NCBI RefSeq assembly: GCF_004365705.1
Contig: NZ_SOBN01000001.1
Location: forward strand, 1,240,001-1,304,000
Source of the DNA: Streptomyces sp. 846.5
Lineage (GTDB): Bacteria > Actinomycetota > Actinomycetes > Streptomycetales > Streptomycetaceae
DNA: 64,000 nucleotides
Direction: 5' to 3'
Positions 24,675-37,969 of this stretch are shown here, piece after piece; within the stretch, counting starts at the first letter, position 1, and the number at the start of each line of letters is the position of its first letter. The notes under the pieces were generated by a model. It was not told where the DNA came from. It made no database searches and saw only the letters and a list, made by a program, of their open reading frames with translations. Position numbers and translations under genes: made by a program.

Positions 24675-27427
24675 TTATGACGACTTGACGGTGCAGGCGG
24701 TGCCGTTGAGGGTGGCTGCGGCCGGTGGGTCGTCTGCCGTGATCCAGCTCCCGTTGAAGCCGAAGGAGACCGAGCCGCCTACGGCGATCGTCGCGTTGTA
24801 GGAGAGGTTGGTCACCGTGACGGCAGAGCCGGTCTGTGTGTAGGAGCCGTTCCAGAGCTGGGTGATCTTCTGCCCGTCCGGGAAGGTCCAGGCCACGGTC
24901 CAGCCGTTGACGGCGCTGGTGCCGTGGTTCAGCAGCGTGACACTGGCGCCGAAGCCGCCGCTCCACTGGCTGCTGAGGGTGTAGTCGACCTCACAGGCGC
25001 CGGCCGAGGCGGTGGCGGTCGGGGTGGGGGTGGGCGTCGGCGTGGGTGTGGGGGTGGGCGTCGGCGTGGGAGTCGGCGTCGGGGTGGAGGTGCCTCCGGC
25101 GATGTCGCCGTACAGGATTCCCCGCCCGTTGCTGCTCACATACACCCGGCCGTAGGTCCGCATGTCGCCGGTGATCGCCGCGCCGGTCCAACCCCACTGG
25201 TGCTGGGCGTCGTTGATCCGCACCCAGGACACTCCGGCGTCGTCCGACCGGAAGATCCCGCGGACGCCGCCGACCTGCGCACTGCTGTACAGCGCGGGAT
25301 AGCTGCTGCCCGGGGCCGCCTTGCCGAAGCCGATGCTGTCGGCCTGGCCCACGGCGGCGACCCGGGTGAAGCTCGCGCCGCCGTTGGTCGAGTGCCAGAG
25401 GCCGTAGGTACCCGCGCTCTGGCCGCCGGCGAACCACACATCACCCTTGGCCCCCGGCAGGGCCTTGAAGCGGACGTTGCCCGCGCTCGGCAGCCCGGTC
25501 GCCGCGGTGGCGGTGAAGGTGGCCCCGGCGTCGGTGCTGACGTAGAAGGTCCCGCCCGAGTAGCCGTAGAAGGTCTTGGGATCGGAGCGGTCGGAGGCCA
25601 CGGACGCTCCCGCCGGGATGCCTGTCGAAGCGCTCCATGTGTTGCCGTAGCCGGTCGCGTGGTAGACCCCGGTCCCGGCCGGGCTCCACACCGTCGCGCT
25701 GCCGTCCGCGGCCAGCGCCACGGTGCCGCCGCCGGTCACCCCGCTGGGTTCGGAGGAGGCCGCGAACCAGTCCGCGCCGTCGTCGGTGGAGTAGCCGATG
25801 TGCTTCTCCGTCGAACCTGACGCGGTGTCACCGACCCGCATGGCCACGCTCGGACTGGTCTCGGCGTAGTCGATCCCGGTGGAGCTGGTGAAGCTCGGCG
25901 AGGAGAAGGTCCTGGCCGGGACGGCGGTGACGTCCGTGTGCCGGAAGCCGCTGAGGTCGCCGAGAGCGCTGAGCAGCGGAGCTCGGTCGGCGGGCTGATC
26001 AGCCCGTTGACGGCGGTCTCCTCCAGGCCCTGGACCACCGGGGCGATGGTGATCTTCTTCCCGGCGTCGAAGTCGGTCAGGTCGGAGCTGCCGAACAGGG
26101 TGGCCCCGGTCCCGTACATCATCCGGTTGGAGTTGAACGGGTCGATGGCCAGCGACTCGGTCATCCAGCCGAGTTTGGGGGCCTCCTCGGGCGGCGAGGG
26201 GTTGGCGTTCATGGTCAGCCAGGGCACCGGGGTCAGGTCGATGGTGTACTGGTCGACCCGGGTCGGGTAACTGGTGTAGGCCCAGAACGGCTTCCAGGTC
26301 GCGCCGCTGTCGGTGCTGCGCCAGATCTGGGTGTCCGGCCACCACGAGCTGTAGGCGGTGACCATCAGCGTGCCCGGGTGCTCCCGGTCCACGGTCAGGC
26401 CGCTGTAGCCGAAGTAGTCGTTGCTGGTGTCCGTGGACGGGACCGGGCTGACGTTGGACCAGGTCCCGGTACCGGTGGCGTACTTCCAGACGTCACCGTG
26501 CGCGCCGTCGTACGGGCCGCCGGTGTCGCTGTAGGTGATGAAGAGGTTGCCGCCGGAGGCGTCCAGCACCGCCTTGTGCGGGATCATGCCGGTCGGCTGC
26601 CCGGTGACGGCCGTCCAGGTGGAGCCGCCGTCGTCGGAGCGGTAGATGCTGTGCGCCTTGTCGGCGACGCCGACGTACACGGTCTTCGTCACCCCGCCGA
26701 CGGTGCCGCTGCCCTTGTCGAAGACCTCCCAGAGCACGCCCTCGGGGTCGCTCTGGTAGCCGGTGGTGTCGCTGGGAAGGGGCGCGTAGGGCCCGGTGTC
26801 GGGGAAGGCGCCGACCTTGGCCCAGGTCACGCCGTAGTCGGCGCTGCGCCACAGGCCGTTGCCGCTCTCCGCGCCGAAGTACAGCACCTTGTCGTTGTTG
26901 GGGTCGATGGCCAGGCGCTCGCCCATGCCGCGTCCCGGCATGTTGCCGCCGACCTTGAACGGCAGCACTGTGCGCTGCCAGGTGGCGCCCTGGTCGTCGG
27001 AGCGCAGGACGGCGCCGTTGTCGGGGTCCCAGCTGTTGGTGTAGCTGCCCGCGGCCAGGTAGACCCGGTTGGGGTCGGCGGCGTCGGTGGCCAGACTGGC
27101 CACGCCGCTGAGGTTCCAGTCGCTCCAGCCGACCGAGTCCAGCAGCGGGATCCACTTCCCGGTCGCCGGGTCCTGCCGATAGGCGCCGCCGACATCGGTG
27201 CGCGCGTACACCAGCCCGGAGCGGCCCTCGTTGAAGACGATGCCGGGGACGAAGCCGCCGCCGCCGATCTGCACGTTGTTCCAGCTGTACGCCTGGCTGG
27301 TGGCCGCAGCGGTGACGGCCTCCGTCCGGGCCGGGAGCGCTCCCGGCAGCAGGCCGACCGCAGCCACGGCAGCGGCGGAGGTCAGCACGGTGAGCATGGA
27401 TCTGGCCTTGGTGCGGTGGTGGCGCAT
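24675..27427 (-). pseudogene. secreted GH74 xyloglucanase with CBM2, broken by a frameshift
   Basis: Two overlapping frames make up one gene. The first frame (from ATG 27427, AAGGAG upstream) has a signal peptide (basic start, then LTVLTSAAAVAAVGLLPGALPA) and a GH74 beta-propeller with repeated RSDDGGSTW/RSTDSGATW motifs. It runs as far as GLEETAVNGLISPPT. The second frame resumes at APLLSALGDLSGFRHTDV and continues through the second propeller, a (Thr-Pro)n linker and a C-terminal cellulose-binding module of family 2, ending CTVKSS. The join is near 25979-25990, where one G appears to be missing (ACCGAGCT for ACCGGAGCT). Intact, it would hydrolyse xyloglucan or related beta-1,4-glucans outside the cell. 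A sequencing error is possible. Confidence 0.85.
25019..25091 (-). repeat. Thr-Pro linker repeat in the GH74 gene
   Basis: On the minus strand this is about twelve units of ACNCCN encoding (Thr-Pro)n between the propeller and the cellulose-binding module. Such linkers are common in secreted actinobacterial cellulases and are prone to change in length. Confidence 0.8.
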
Positions 27428-27509
27428 CGGGCGGCTCCTTGGGATGTGCTCGGGTGGCCCGCCCATGAACGCAGTCGGCTGACGGTGCGTCAATCCGACC
27501 TATAGGACA

Positions 27510-27523
27510 TGCAAGCGCTTCGC
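27510..27523. promoter_or_regulatory. candidate LacI-family operator before GH74
   Basis: TGCAAGCGCTTCGC, centred on the palindrome AAGCGCTT with a central CG. It agrees at 8 of 10 fixed positions with the general LacI/PurR-type operator TGNAANCGNTTNCA. It lies between the LacI-type gene and the GH74 start, about 85 bp upstream of the latter. Confidence 0.55.
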
Positions 27524-27576
27524 CTGACACCAGCACCGGACCGTCCGCCGGGCATGAAAGCTACATCGGCGGAGGG

Positions 27577-28587
27577 TCAAGCCGACTCGCGCAGCACCAG
27601 CGTCGTCTCCATCACGACCTGCCCCTCGGCCCGCCCCAGCAGTTCCGCGACGGCCCGCGCCCCCATCTCCTCCACCGGCTGCCGAACCGTGGTCAGCAGC
27701 GGCCGGATCCGGCAGGCGACCGCGTCGTCGTCGAATCCCACCAGGGCGACCTGCTCCGGCACCCGGATCCGCAGCCGCTGCAGGACCCGCAGCGCCCCCG
27801 CGGCCATCAGGTCCGAGGCGGCGAAGACCGCGTCCAACCCGGGGCGCAGCTCCAACAGGCGGATCATGGCGTGCTCCCCCGAGGCGACGGTGAAGTCCCC
27901 GTAGGCCACCGTCTCCCGTCCCGGCCCGTCGGCCTCACGCACCGCGCGGACGTAGCCGCGCAGCCGGTCCGCGCCGACCGACATGTCCGGCGGCCCGGCG
28001 ATGGTGGCCACGGTGCGCCGGCCGGAACGCAGCAGGTGGTCCACCGCTCCGGCCGCGCCGCCGAGGTTGTCCGCGTCCACATAGGGCAGATCCCCCGGGG
28101 CCATCGGACGCCCCAGCGACACCACCGGCACGCCGGCGGCCCGGATCAGCTGCGGAAGCGAGTCGTCGCCACGCGGACCCACCAGCAGCACCCCGTCCAC
28201 ATGGCCCCCGCACAGATAGCGGAGCAGCGAGGGCCGCCGGGCCCGCCGGGACGCGGTCAGCACCACCAGCTCCTGCTCGCCGTGGGCGAGCGCGCGCTCG
28301 ACGCCGACCAGCAGCCGTGAGTAGAAGACGTCCGACCAGTAGTGGATCATGTCCTCGAAGACCACCACGGCGAGGGCCCCGGTCTCCCGCGCCCCGACGC
28401 TCGGTGCCCGCTGGCGCACATACCCCAGCTCCCGCACCGCCAACTCCACCCGCGCAAGCGCGTCCTCGCTCACCGGCGCGGACCGGTTCAGCACCCGGGA
28501 GGCCGTGGCCGTGGAAACCCCCGCCCGCTGTGCCACTTCCGCGAGGGTGGGTCGCGAAGCGGCCGGGGCGGCGGGAGAAGCAACCAT
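27577..28587 (-). CDS. LacI-family transcriptional regulator
   Basis: A 336-residue repressor. The N-terminal helix-turn-helix (RPTLAEVAQRAGVSTATASRVLNRSAPVSEDALARV, given here by position 12-47) is classic LacI type. It is followed by a periplasmic-binding-like sensor domain with GALAVVVFEDM, DGVLLVGPRGDD, VDADNLGGA, VFAASDLMAAGALRVL and VALVGFDDD. It probably senses an oligosaccharide and represses the adjacent GH74 gene, 149 bp downstream on the same strand, through the operator at 27510-27523. ATG 28587 has GAAGGGA upstream. The hinge region is normal in length, so the regulator looks functional although its target gene is frameshifted. Confidence 0.9.
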   Translation of the reverse strand: MVASPAAPAASRPTLAEVAQRAGVSTATASRVLNRSAPVSEDALARVELAVRELGYVRQRAPSVGARETGALAVVVFEDMIHYWSDVFYSRLLVGVERALAHGEQELVVLTASRRARRPSLLRYLCGGHVDGVLLVGPRGDDSLPQLIRAAGVPVVSLGRPMAPGDLPYVDADNLGGAAGAVDHLLRSGRRTVATIAGPPDMSVGADRLRGYVRAVREADGPGRETVAYGDFTVASGEHAMIRLLELRPGLDAVFAASDLMAAGALRVLQRLRIRVPEQVALVGFDDDAVACRIRPLLTTVRQPVEEMGARAVAELLGRAEGQVVMETTLVLRESA

Positions 28588-28775
28588 CTGCGGTCCCTTC
28601 GACTGTCGGCCACCTGTCAGGCACCCGTCACCGCGCACTACGGAGCGTCGGGCACCGCCGACCCACTGTCAAGACTCCTGCCCAGCAGGACCGTTGGCCT
28701 CAGGCCTCGAATCGCAGGACCGGTAGGTCGTGACCGGCACCGCCGACTCGGGCATCCTGCAACCGGGGCCGCGAA

Positions 28776-29261
28776 TCACCTGTCGGAGACAAGGCGGGCC
28801 AGGTGGTGCAGCGAGTTGATCAGATGCTCCGGGCCGAACGGGGGGAACCTGATGCCGCGGTCCCGGATGTGCTGCGGCACCGCCGACCAGTCGTAGCCAA
28901 GGGTGACCTCGGTCTCGGACGGAGCCAGCGGCAGCAGGTCGTAGCGCCAAACCCAACCGCCGAACTCCAGATCTCCGTCGCCCCTGTCATGCCCCGTCAG
29001 CCAGCCGATGGCGCGCGGCGGGTCGAACACCTGGACCTTGTTGACTGTCTCGTAGTCAGAGTCACGGTCCGGATAGCCGGCGAAATGCATGCGCATGCGG
29101 AAAATCTGGCCGGCATCGGTCAACGACGCCCTGTCGACCGCTCCCGAGACCCACCCGGTGCCGTCGATCGCAGCATGCCTCACCGGGTCCGCCAGCACCG
29201 CGAACACCTTCGCGGCCGGCGCTGCCACCGTCAGGGTGGCACTCACCTTCTCCTGGTCCAT
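28776..29261 (-). CDS. SRPBCC-family protein (START-like)
   Basis: A 161-residue helix-grip fold protein: an initial strand SATLTVAAPAAKVFAVLADPVRHAAIDGTGW, a beta-sheet core with VQVFDPPRAIGWLTG and WRYDLLPLAPSETEVTLGYDW, and a long C-terminal helix LINSLHHLARLVS. Proteins of this type bind hydrophobic ligands or act as polyketide cyclases. Start chosen at ATG 29261, which sits 11 nt from AAGGAG; the GTG at 29270 is only 2 nt from it. No polyketide genes are adjacent, so ligand and role are unknown. Confidence 0.8.
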   Translation of the reverse strand: MDQEKVSATLTVAAPAAKVFAVLADPVRHAAIDGTGWVSGAVDRASLTDAGQIFRMRMHFAGYPDRDSDYETVNKVQVFDPPRAIGWLTGHDRGDGDLEFGGWVWRYDLLPLAPSETEVTLGYDWSAVPQHIRDRGIRFPPFGPEHLINSLHHLARLVSDR

Positions 29262-29548
29262 GGTCTGCACCGCTCCTTGTCGTCATCACGTCCCTGACCC
29301 GCACGGACGCGGAAGCGGGACGCTCACGTAGAAAGACGACGCGGCGACACATAACTCATCGGTCGAACGGACGGAGCTGGCCGCGCCCGGTCAGGACTCG
29401 CCCAGGTCCAGCATGCGGGCGACCATGGCGCCGCCGCCGGCCCGCCTGCGCGGAGAGGTCCCTTGTTGAGCTGGCGATTTTTGACGCGTTGTCAAAACGT
29501 GATGCGTTGAGTGCTCCGCCTCAGGCTAGCCCGTTGCCCTGCTGCCCG
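29262..29548. other. non-coding gap with an inverted repeat
   Basis: A 287-bp gap between argR (whose 3' end is at 29549) and the SRPBCC gene. It includes a relatively AT-rich inverted repeat TTTTGAC-GCGTT-GTCAAAA at 29479-29497. This could be an operator or the end of the arg transcript. No gene is apparent. Confidence 0.45.
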
Positions 29549-30091
29549 TCAGGACTGGGCCAGCTCCAGGAGGCGGTCGGCGAGGGCGTTGCCGCCGGAG
29601 GGGTCGCGGGAGATGAGGAGGACGGTGTCGTCGCCGGCGATGGTGCCGATGATCTCGTGGATGCCGGACTGGTCGATGGCGGAGGCCAGGAACTGGGCGG
29701 CGCCGGGCGGGGTGCGCACCACCACCAGGTTGCCGGAGGCGGTGGCGGAGACCATGAGTTCGGAGGCCAGCCGGGCCAGCCGGCCCTCGTTGCCGAACTC
29801 GCCGCCGGCGGCCTGCGGGGTGCGGTCGCCGCCCTCGGCGGGGACGGCGTAGACCAGAGTGCCGTACTGGTTGCGGATCTTGACCGCGCCCAGCTCGTCC
29901 AGGTCGCGGGAGAGCGTGGCCTGGGTGACCGCGAGGCCGTCGTCCGCGAGCAGCTTCGCCAACTGGCTCTGCGAGCGGATGGGCTGACGGGTCAGCAGGT
30001 CCACGATGCGCCGGTGCCGGGCGGTCCGCGTCTGCGGAAGCTGGGACACCGGCCCCGTGGCGGCCTGGTCGGGCTGGACGTCTTCGGCCAT
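29549..30091 (-). CDS. argR: arginine repressor
   Basis: A 180-residue ArgR. The N-terminal winged helix (about 22-90) has [48 protein letters not shown] (positions only as a guide), including the [13 protein letters not shown] recognition helix. The C-terminal oligomerisation and arginine-binding domain has [20 protein letters not shown] and [16 protein letters not shown], with the conserved GDDT. With arginine bound it forms a hexamer that represses arg genes. It is the last gene of argCJBDR, 3 nt after argD, so it is autoregulated through the operon promoter. Confidence 0.96.
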   Translation of the reverse strand: MAEDVQPDQAATGPVSQLPQTRTARHRRIVDLLTRQPIRSQSQLAKLLADDGLAVTQATLSRDLDELGAVKIRNQYGTLVYAVPAEGGDRTPQAAGGEFGNEGRLARLASELMVSATASGNLVVVRTPPGAAQFLASAIDQSGIHEIIGTIAGDDTVLLISRDPSGGNALADRLLELAQS

Positions 30092-30094
30092 GGG

Positions 30095-31284
<1,190 letters not shown>

Positions 31285-31288
<4 letters not shown>

Positions 31289-32229
31289 GCGAGCCCCCCG
31301 GTGATGACGGTTTCGGTGTCTGATGGGTCGTCGGGCACGACCATGGTGCCGATGCCCTCGTCGGTGAAGATCTCCAGCAGCAGGCTGTGCTGCACCCTGC
31401 CGTCGAGCACGCGGGCGGTGCCGACGCCCTCGCGCACGGCGCGCAGGCAGCCCTCCATCTTCGGCAGCATCCCGCTGGCCAGCGTCGGCAGCAGCTTCTC
31501 CAGCTCGTTGGCGCTGAGCTGGCTGATCACGTCGTCGCTGGCCGGCCAGTCGGCGTAGAGGCCCTCGACGTCGGTGAGCACCACCAGCATCTCGGCGTTC
31601 AGCGCGACCGCCATCGCGGCGGCGGCGGTGTCGGCGTTGATGTTGTAGACATGGCCGTCGGCGCCGCGGGCGATCGAGGAGATGATGGGGATGCGGCCGT
31701 TGTCCAGCAGCGCGTTGACCGCGCCGGGCTCGACATGGGCGATGTCGCCGACCAGGCCGATGTCCACCTGGGCGCCGTCCACCTCGGCGTAGCGCTTGAC
31801 GGCGGTCATGGTGTGGGCGTCCTCGCCGGTCATGCCGACGGCGAACGGGCCGTGGTCGTTGAGCATGCCGACCAGCTCGCGCTGGACCTGTCCGGACAGC
31901 ACCATCCGGACCACGTCCATGGTCTCCGGGGTGGTGACCCGCAGGCCGGCGGTGAAGTGCGAGTCGATGCCCAGCTTCTCCAGCTGGGCGCTGATCTGCG
32001 GGCCGCCGCCGTGCACGATGACCGGGCGCAGCCCGGCGTAGCGCAGGAAGACCACGTCCTGGGCGAAGGCCGCCTTCAGCGACTCGTCGACCATGGCGTT
32101 GCCGCCGAACTTGATGACCACGGTCTTGCCGTGGAAGCGCTCCAGCCAGGGCAGCGCCTCGATGAGGGTGAGCGCCTTGGGCAACGCGGTGTTGTTGCGG
32201 GCCTGTTCGCCCTTGGGTGCGATCTGCAC
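31285..32229 (-). CDS. argB: acetylglutamate kinase
   Basis: A 314-residue amino acid kinase. [15 protein letters not shown] (ATP site), [11 protein letters not shown] (substrate loop), [31 protein letters not shown] and [10 protein letters not shown] are all present. It phosphorylates N-acetylglutamate and in cyclic pathways is the arginine-inhibited step. Start is GTG at 32229, 15 nt after the stop of argJ. Confidence 0.97.
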
Positions 32230-32244
32230 GGCCGTCGGGCCCCT

Positions 32245-34568
<2,324 letters not shown>

Positions 34569-34569
34569 G

Positions 34570-35400
34570 TCAACTGTGCACCCGCCCGAGCGGGTCCTCC
34601 TCGCTGTACGGGCGCAGCCGCAGCGTCCGGGCGTCGGTCTCGCTGATCCGGCCCGCCTGCTCCAGCAGTTCCGGGATGCTGTCCTGGCCCAGGTGCAGAA
34701 AGCGCCCGTGCAGCAGGTCCAGCCGGCCGCGCGCCGCGTCGGCGACGGTCGACACCAGCAGCGGAATACTGCCCCAGTGCAGCATGTCGGCGAACATCGG
34801 CATGCCCGCCGTCATCTCGGTGGCCACCGCGCCGGGGCTGATGTCCAGCACGGTCACCCCGTGCGGGCGCAACGGCCCGGCGACGTTGTCGCTCAGCCGC
34901 AGCAGCGCCGCCTTGGAGGTGGCGTACGCCGAATAGCGCCACTCCGGGCGCAGCGCGAAGCCGGAGTTGAGGTTGACCACCCGGCCGCGCTGACGCTCCA
35001 CCATCCCCGGCAGCACGGCCCGCATCATATTGAAGGGCCCGCGCAGATTGGTCTCCACCACCGACCACCACTGCAGCGGGTCCGCCTCCCAGAGCGGCAC
35101 CTCGGCGCGGTCGATCTGGCCGGCGTTGTTGACCAGCAGCCCGACCGGGCCCAGGTCCCGCTCCACGCTGCGCACCGCCTCCCGCACCGCGCCGGGGCTG
35201 GTGACGTCGGCCGCGACTGCGACGCATTTCACACCCTGCTTCACGCAGGCCCGCAGAGTGTCCGTCAGCGTCTCGCGATGGCGTCCGATCACGCCCAGGT
35301 GCATGCCTTCCTCGGCCAGGCCGAGCGCGATCTCCCGTCCGATCCCCCGGCCCGCGCCGGTGATCAGGGCGACCTCTCCTTCGAGCGTCCGCAGGGGCAC
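34570..35400 (-). CDS. short-chain dehydrogenase/reductase
   Basis: A 276-residue SDR. Cofactor motif VALITGAGRGIGREIALGL (TGxxxGxG), NNAG in GLLVNNAGQID, Ser in LNSGF, catalytic YxxxK in YSAYATSKAAL and ISPGAVATEM. Substrate unknown. GTG 35400 with GAGGAG 6 nt upstream was chosen; the frame is open to 35529 but the extra residues are Arg-rich and non-conserved in look. It diverges from the hydroxyacyl-CoA dehydrogenase gene, with 146 bp between them. Confidence 0.85.
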   Translation of the reverse strand: MPLRTLEGEVALITGAGRGIGREIALGLAEEGMHLGVIGRHRETLTDTLRACVKQGVKCVAVAADVTSPGAVREAVRSVERDLGPVGLLVNNAGQIDRAEVPLWEADPLQWWSVVETNLRGPFNMMRAVLPGMVERQRGRVVNLNSGFALRPEWRYSAYATSKAALLRLSDNVAGPLRPHGVTVLDISPGAVATEMTAGMPMFADMLHWGSIPLLVSTVADAARGRLDLLHGRFLHLGQDSIPELLEQAGRISETDARTLRLRPYSEEDPLGRVHS

Positions 35401-35546
35401 CGTGGACTCCTCTCGTGGCGCCGGACTGCCATTGTTGATCACCGGGCGGCACCGGCGGCCTCGGACACGCGGGCCGTGACGGAGTAACGTCGGCTCGGTT
35501 GATCTGCGGGCTGACCAGTCAGCGGGCACGGACGAATGGACGAGAA

Positions 35547-36404
35547 GTGAGCGACATCGCGCGGGTAGGGGTCGTCGGCTGCGGGCTGATGGGGTCGGGG
35601 ATCGCCGAGGTCTTCGCCCGGGCCGGACTGGACGTCAAGGTCTCCGAGGCGAGCGGCGAGGCCCTGGAGCTCGGCCGCACCCGGCTCACCGGCTCGTTCG
35701 ACACCGCCGTCAAGCGCGGCAAGCTCACCGAGGAGGAGCGCGAGGCGGCGCTGGCCCGGATCTCCTTCACCACCGAGCTGGCCGACTTCGCCGACCGCGA
35801 CCTGGTCATCGAGGCGGTGGCCGAGCGCGAGGACGTCAAGAGCGCGATCTTCCAGACCCTCGACCAGGTGGTGCAGCGGCCCGACGCCATCCTGGCGTCC
35901 AACACCTCCTCCATCCCGATCGTGAAGCTGGCCTCGGCGACCTCCCGCCCGGAGCAGGTCCTCGGCATACACTTCTTCAACCCGGCCCCGGTGCAGCGGC
36001 TCGTGGAGATCATCCCGACGCTCACCACCTCGGCCGAGACGGTGACCCGCGCCGAGGCCTTCACCCGCGAGGTGCTGGCCAAGGACCCGATCCGGGCCCG
36101 CGACCGGGCCGGCTTCGTGGTCAACGCCCTGCTGGTGCCCTACCTGCTCTCGGCCGTCCGGATGTTCGAGTCCGGCGTGGCCACCGCGGAGGACATCGAC
36201 AAGGGCATGGAGGCCGGCTGCGCCCACCCGATGGGCCCGCTCCGGCTGTGCGACCTGATCGGCCTGGACACCATCGTCTCCATCGCCGAGTCGATGTACC
36301 ACGAGTACAAGGAACCCCTCTACGCCGCCCCGCCGCTGCTCCAGCGGATGGTCGACGCGGGGCTCCTCGGCCGCAAGTCCGGCCGCGGCTTCTACCGCTA
36401 CTGA
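35547..36404 (+). CDS. 3-hydroxybutyryl-CoA dehydrogenase family protein
   Basis: A 285-residue two-domain dehydrogenase. NAD-binding motif RVGVVGCGLMGSGIAEVFA, then LVIEAVAEREDVK, SNTSSIPIVKLA, the catalytic His in GIHFFNPAPVQRLVEI and the C-terminal helical domain with RAGFVVNALLVPYL and AHPMGPLRLCDLIGLD. It oxidises 3-hydroxyacyl-CoA to 3-ketoacyl-CoA or does the reverse. The start is GTG 35547, with GGACGAG upstream. It is a stand-alone gene, followed by the converging small-gene array. Confidence 0.92.
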   Translation: MSDIARVGVVGCGLMGSGIAEVFARAGLDVKVSEASGEALELGRTRLTGSFDTAVKRGKLTEEEREAALARISFTTELADFADRDLVIEAVAEREDVKSAIFQTLDQVVQRPDAILASNTSSIPIVKLASATSRPEQVLGIHFFNPAPVQRLVEIIPTLTTSAETVTRAEAFTREVLAKDPIRARDRAGFVVNALLVPYLLSAVRMFESGVATAEDIDKGMEAGCAHPMGPLRLCDLIGLDTIVSIAESMYHEYKEPLYAAPPLLQRMVDAGLLGRKSGRGFYRY

Positions 36405-36416
36405 GGGCCGTACGGC

Positions 36417-36752
<336 letters not shown>

Positions 36753-36803
36753 GGCCTGAGCCTCCCCCGGGATCGGCCGGCCCGCATGTCGGACGGCGGC
36801 CGT

Positions 36804-37034
36804 TCAGTCCTCCGGCCACTCGCCGGGGTGGCCGCCGGCCCAGTGCACCTGGGTCGGGTCGTTGAGGTCCACGTCGGGCCGGAACAGTTTCAATGCGGCC
36901 CTGAGGTCGTTCTGGGTGGAACATGCCTCCCAGAGCGGATCGCCGCCGCCGATGCGCTGCATACGCACATGGCGGTGGCGGTCCCACGGGACCAGCGGGC
37001 TTATCTCGACGGGGTGAACGCTGAGTATCGCCAT
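36804..37034 (-). CDS. small paralog 4 of the five-gene array
   Basis: A 76-residue unknown protein: strand-like VHPVEISPLV, DRHRHVRMQRIGG, Cys in WEACSTQNDLRAAL, then FRPDVDLNDPTQVHWAGGHPGEWPED. It is closest to paralog 3 (shared PVEI.PLV, DRHRHVR, WEAC, FRPD.DL). No signal peptide or membrane segment. The stop is 51 bp upstream of paralog 5's start; CAGGGTG precedes the ATG. Confidence 0.7.
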   Translation of the reverse strand: MAILSVHPVEISPLVPWDRHRHVRMQRIGGGDPLWEACSTQNDLRAALKLFRPDVDLNDPTQVHWAGGHPGEWPED

Positions 37035-37088
37035 GGCTACACCCTGACCCGGGACGGCCCGGCGCGCACCTCGGACGGATCCGGCGCG

Positions 37089-37313
37089 TCAGCCCTTCGG
37101 CCACTGCCCCGGGCTGCCCACCCAGTGCACCTGGGCCTCGTCGGTGAGATCGAGGTCGGGCCGGAACATGGTCAGCGCGGCGACGAGGTCGGCGCCGCTG
37201 GCGCATGCCTCCCACACGGGCGGCGAGCCCGGGCGCTCGATGCGAACGTGGCGGTGCCGGTCGCCGGTCACCAGGGGGCCGATCTCGACCGGGTACGTGG
37301 CGTTTCTTGCCAT
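37089..37313 (-). CDS. small paralog 3 of the five-gene array
   Basis: A 74-residue unknown protein: YPVEIGPLVTGDRHRHVRIERPG, Cys in WEACASGADLVAAL, then FRPDLDLTDEAQVHWVGSPGQWPKG. It shares over half its positions with paralog 4. The upstream sequence GGTGAGGCTGGCGGT-ATG resembles the leader of paralogs 1, 2 and 5. Confidence 0.7.
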   Translation of the reverse strand: MARNATYPVEIGPLVTGDRHRHVRIERPGSPPVWEACASGADLVAALTMFRPDLDLTDEAQVHWVGSPGQWPKG

Positions 37314-37367
37314 ACCGCCAGCCTCACCCCAAGCGGCGCGAGCCGCACGTCGGGGCGTCCGGCCGGT

Positions 37368-37598
37368 TCAGCGCCCCGACCACTCGCCCGGATGGTCGGC
37401 CCAGTACACCTGTGCGGGGTCGGCCAGGTCGGTGCCGGGACGCTCCCGCGCCACGAAGGCCGCGAACTGGTCCTGGCTCGCGCACAGCAATCGGACCGTG
37501 TCGCCGTCCGGGCGCACGACATGGACATAGCGGTCACGGTCCTCGGGGACGTAGGCGCCCACGTAGACGGGCTTGTCGGACTCCGGGTGCTCGGTCAT
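37368..37598 (-). CDS. small paralog 2 of the five-gene array
   Basis: A 76-residue unknown protein from ATG 37598 (leader GGGTGAGGCTGGGCCC): VYVGAYVPEDRDRYVHVVRPDG, Cys in RLLCASQDQFAAFV, then RPGTDLADPAQVYWADHPGEWSGR. It is closest to the C-terminal part of paralog 5 (YV.GY.P, RP.G, DHPGEWSG). The frame is open upstream to 37685, but that would run through the leader of paralog 1's end. Confidence 0.7.
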   Translation of the reverse strand: MTEHPESDKPVYVGAYVPEDRDRYVHVVRPDGDTVRLLCASQDQFAAFVARERPGTDLADPAQVYWADHPGEWSGR

Positions 37599-37645
37599 GG
37601 GCCCAGCCTCACCCGGGGTGCCACCGGTCGCACGTCGGCAGGGCG

Positions 37646-37864
37646 CTACGGCCCGACCGGCCAGACGCCCAGGTCCCCGTCCCACTGGACCCGGCTCTCG
37701 TCGTCCAGGTCGACGCTGAGGCCGAGCTGGACGAGGAACTCCTCGGCCTCGCGGCGACTGCCGCAGGCCCGTACCGCCGGGATGCCGCCCGGGGTCGAGG
37801 CGCTGACCTGCCGGGTGCTCTGGCTCGCGTCGAGCATGCCGATGAATACCGTCGTCTCGCTCAT
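37646..37864 (-). CDS. small paralog 1 of the five-gene array (most divergent)
   Basis: A 72-residue unknown protein: TTVFIGMLDASQSTRQVSASTPGG, Cys in RACGSRREAEEFL, then LSVDLDDESRVQWDGDLGVWPVGP. It keeps the array's fixed points (Cys-x-Ser, Asp-Leu-x-Asp, Val-x-Trp, Gly-x-Trp) but little else. First gene of the array in transcription order; GGGTGGAG precedes ATG 37864. It is divergent from the gene at 37970, with about 105 bp between, where the array's promoter should lie. Confidence 0.65.
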   Translation of the reverse strand: MSETTVFIGMLDASQSTRQVSASTPGGIPAVRACGSRREAEEFLVQLGLSVDLDDESRVQWDGDLGVWPVGP

Positions 37865-37969
37865 GGCTCCACCCTCGCCCGGCGGCGCGGACCGCGCACG
37901 GCGGGCGGACAGCACCGGTCGGCTCCGGTCTGGTAGAAGTAGACGCCGCCGCAAGAAGGAGCCCGCACC

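Noticed and set aside
25019-25091. The repetitive stretch as a possible CRISPR or minisatellite
   Set aside because: It is simply the coding repeat of a Thr-Pro linker; there are no spacers.
24675-27427. Reading the GH74 region as two independent genes
   Set aside because: The second frame has no start signal, and its protein continues exactly where the first loses similarity, so it is one gene with a frameshift.
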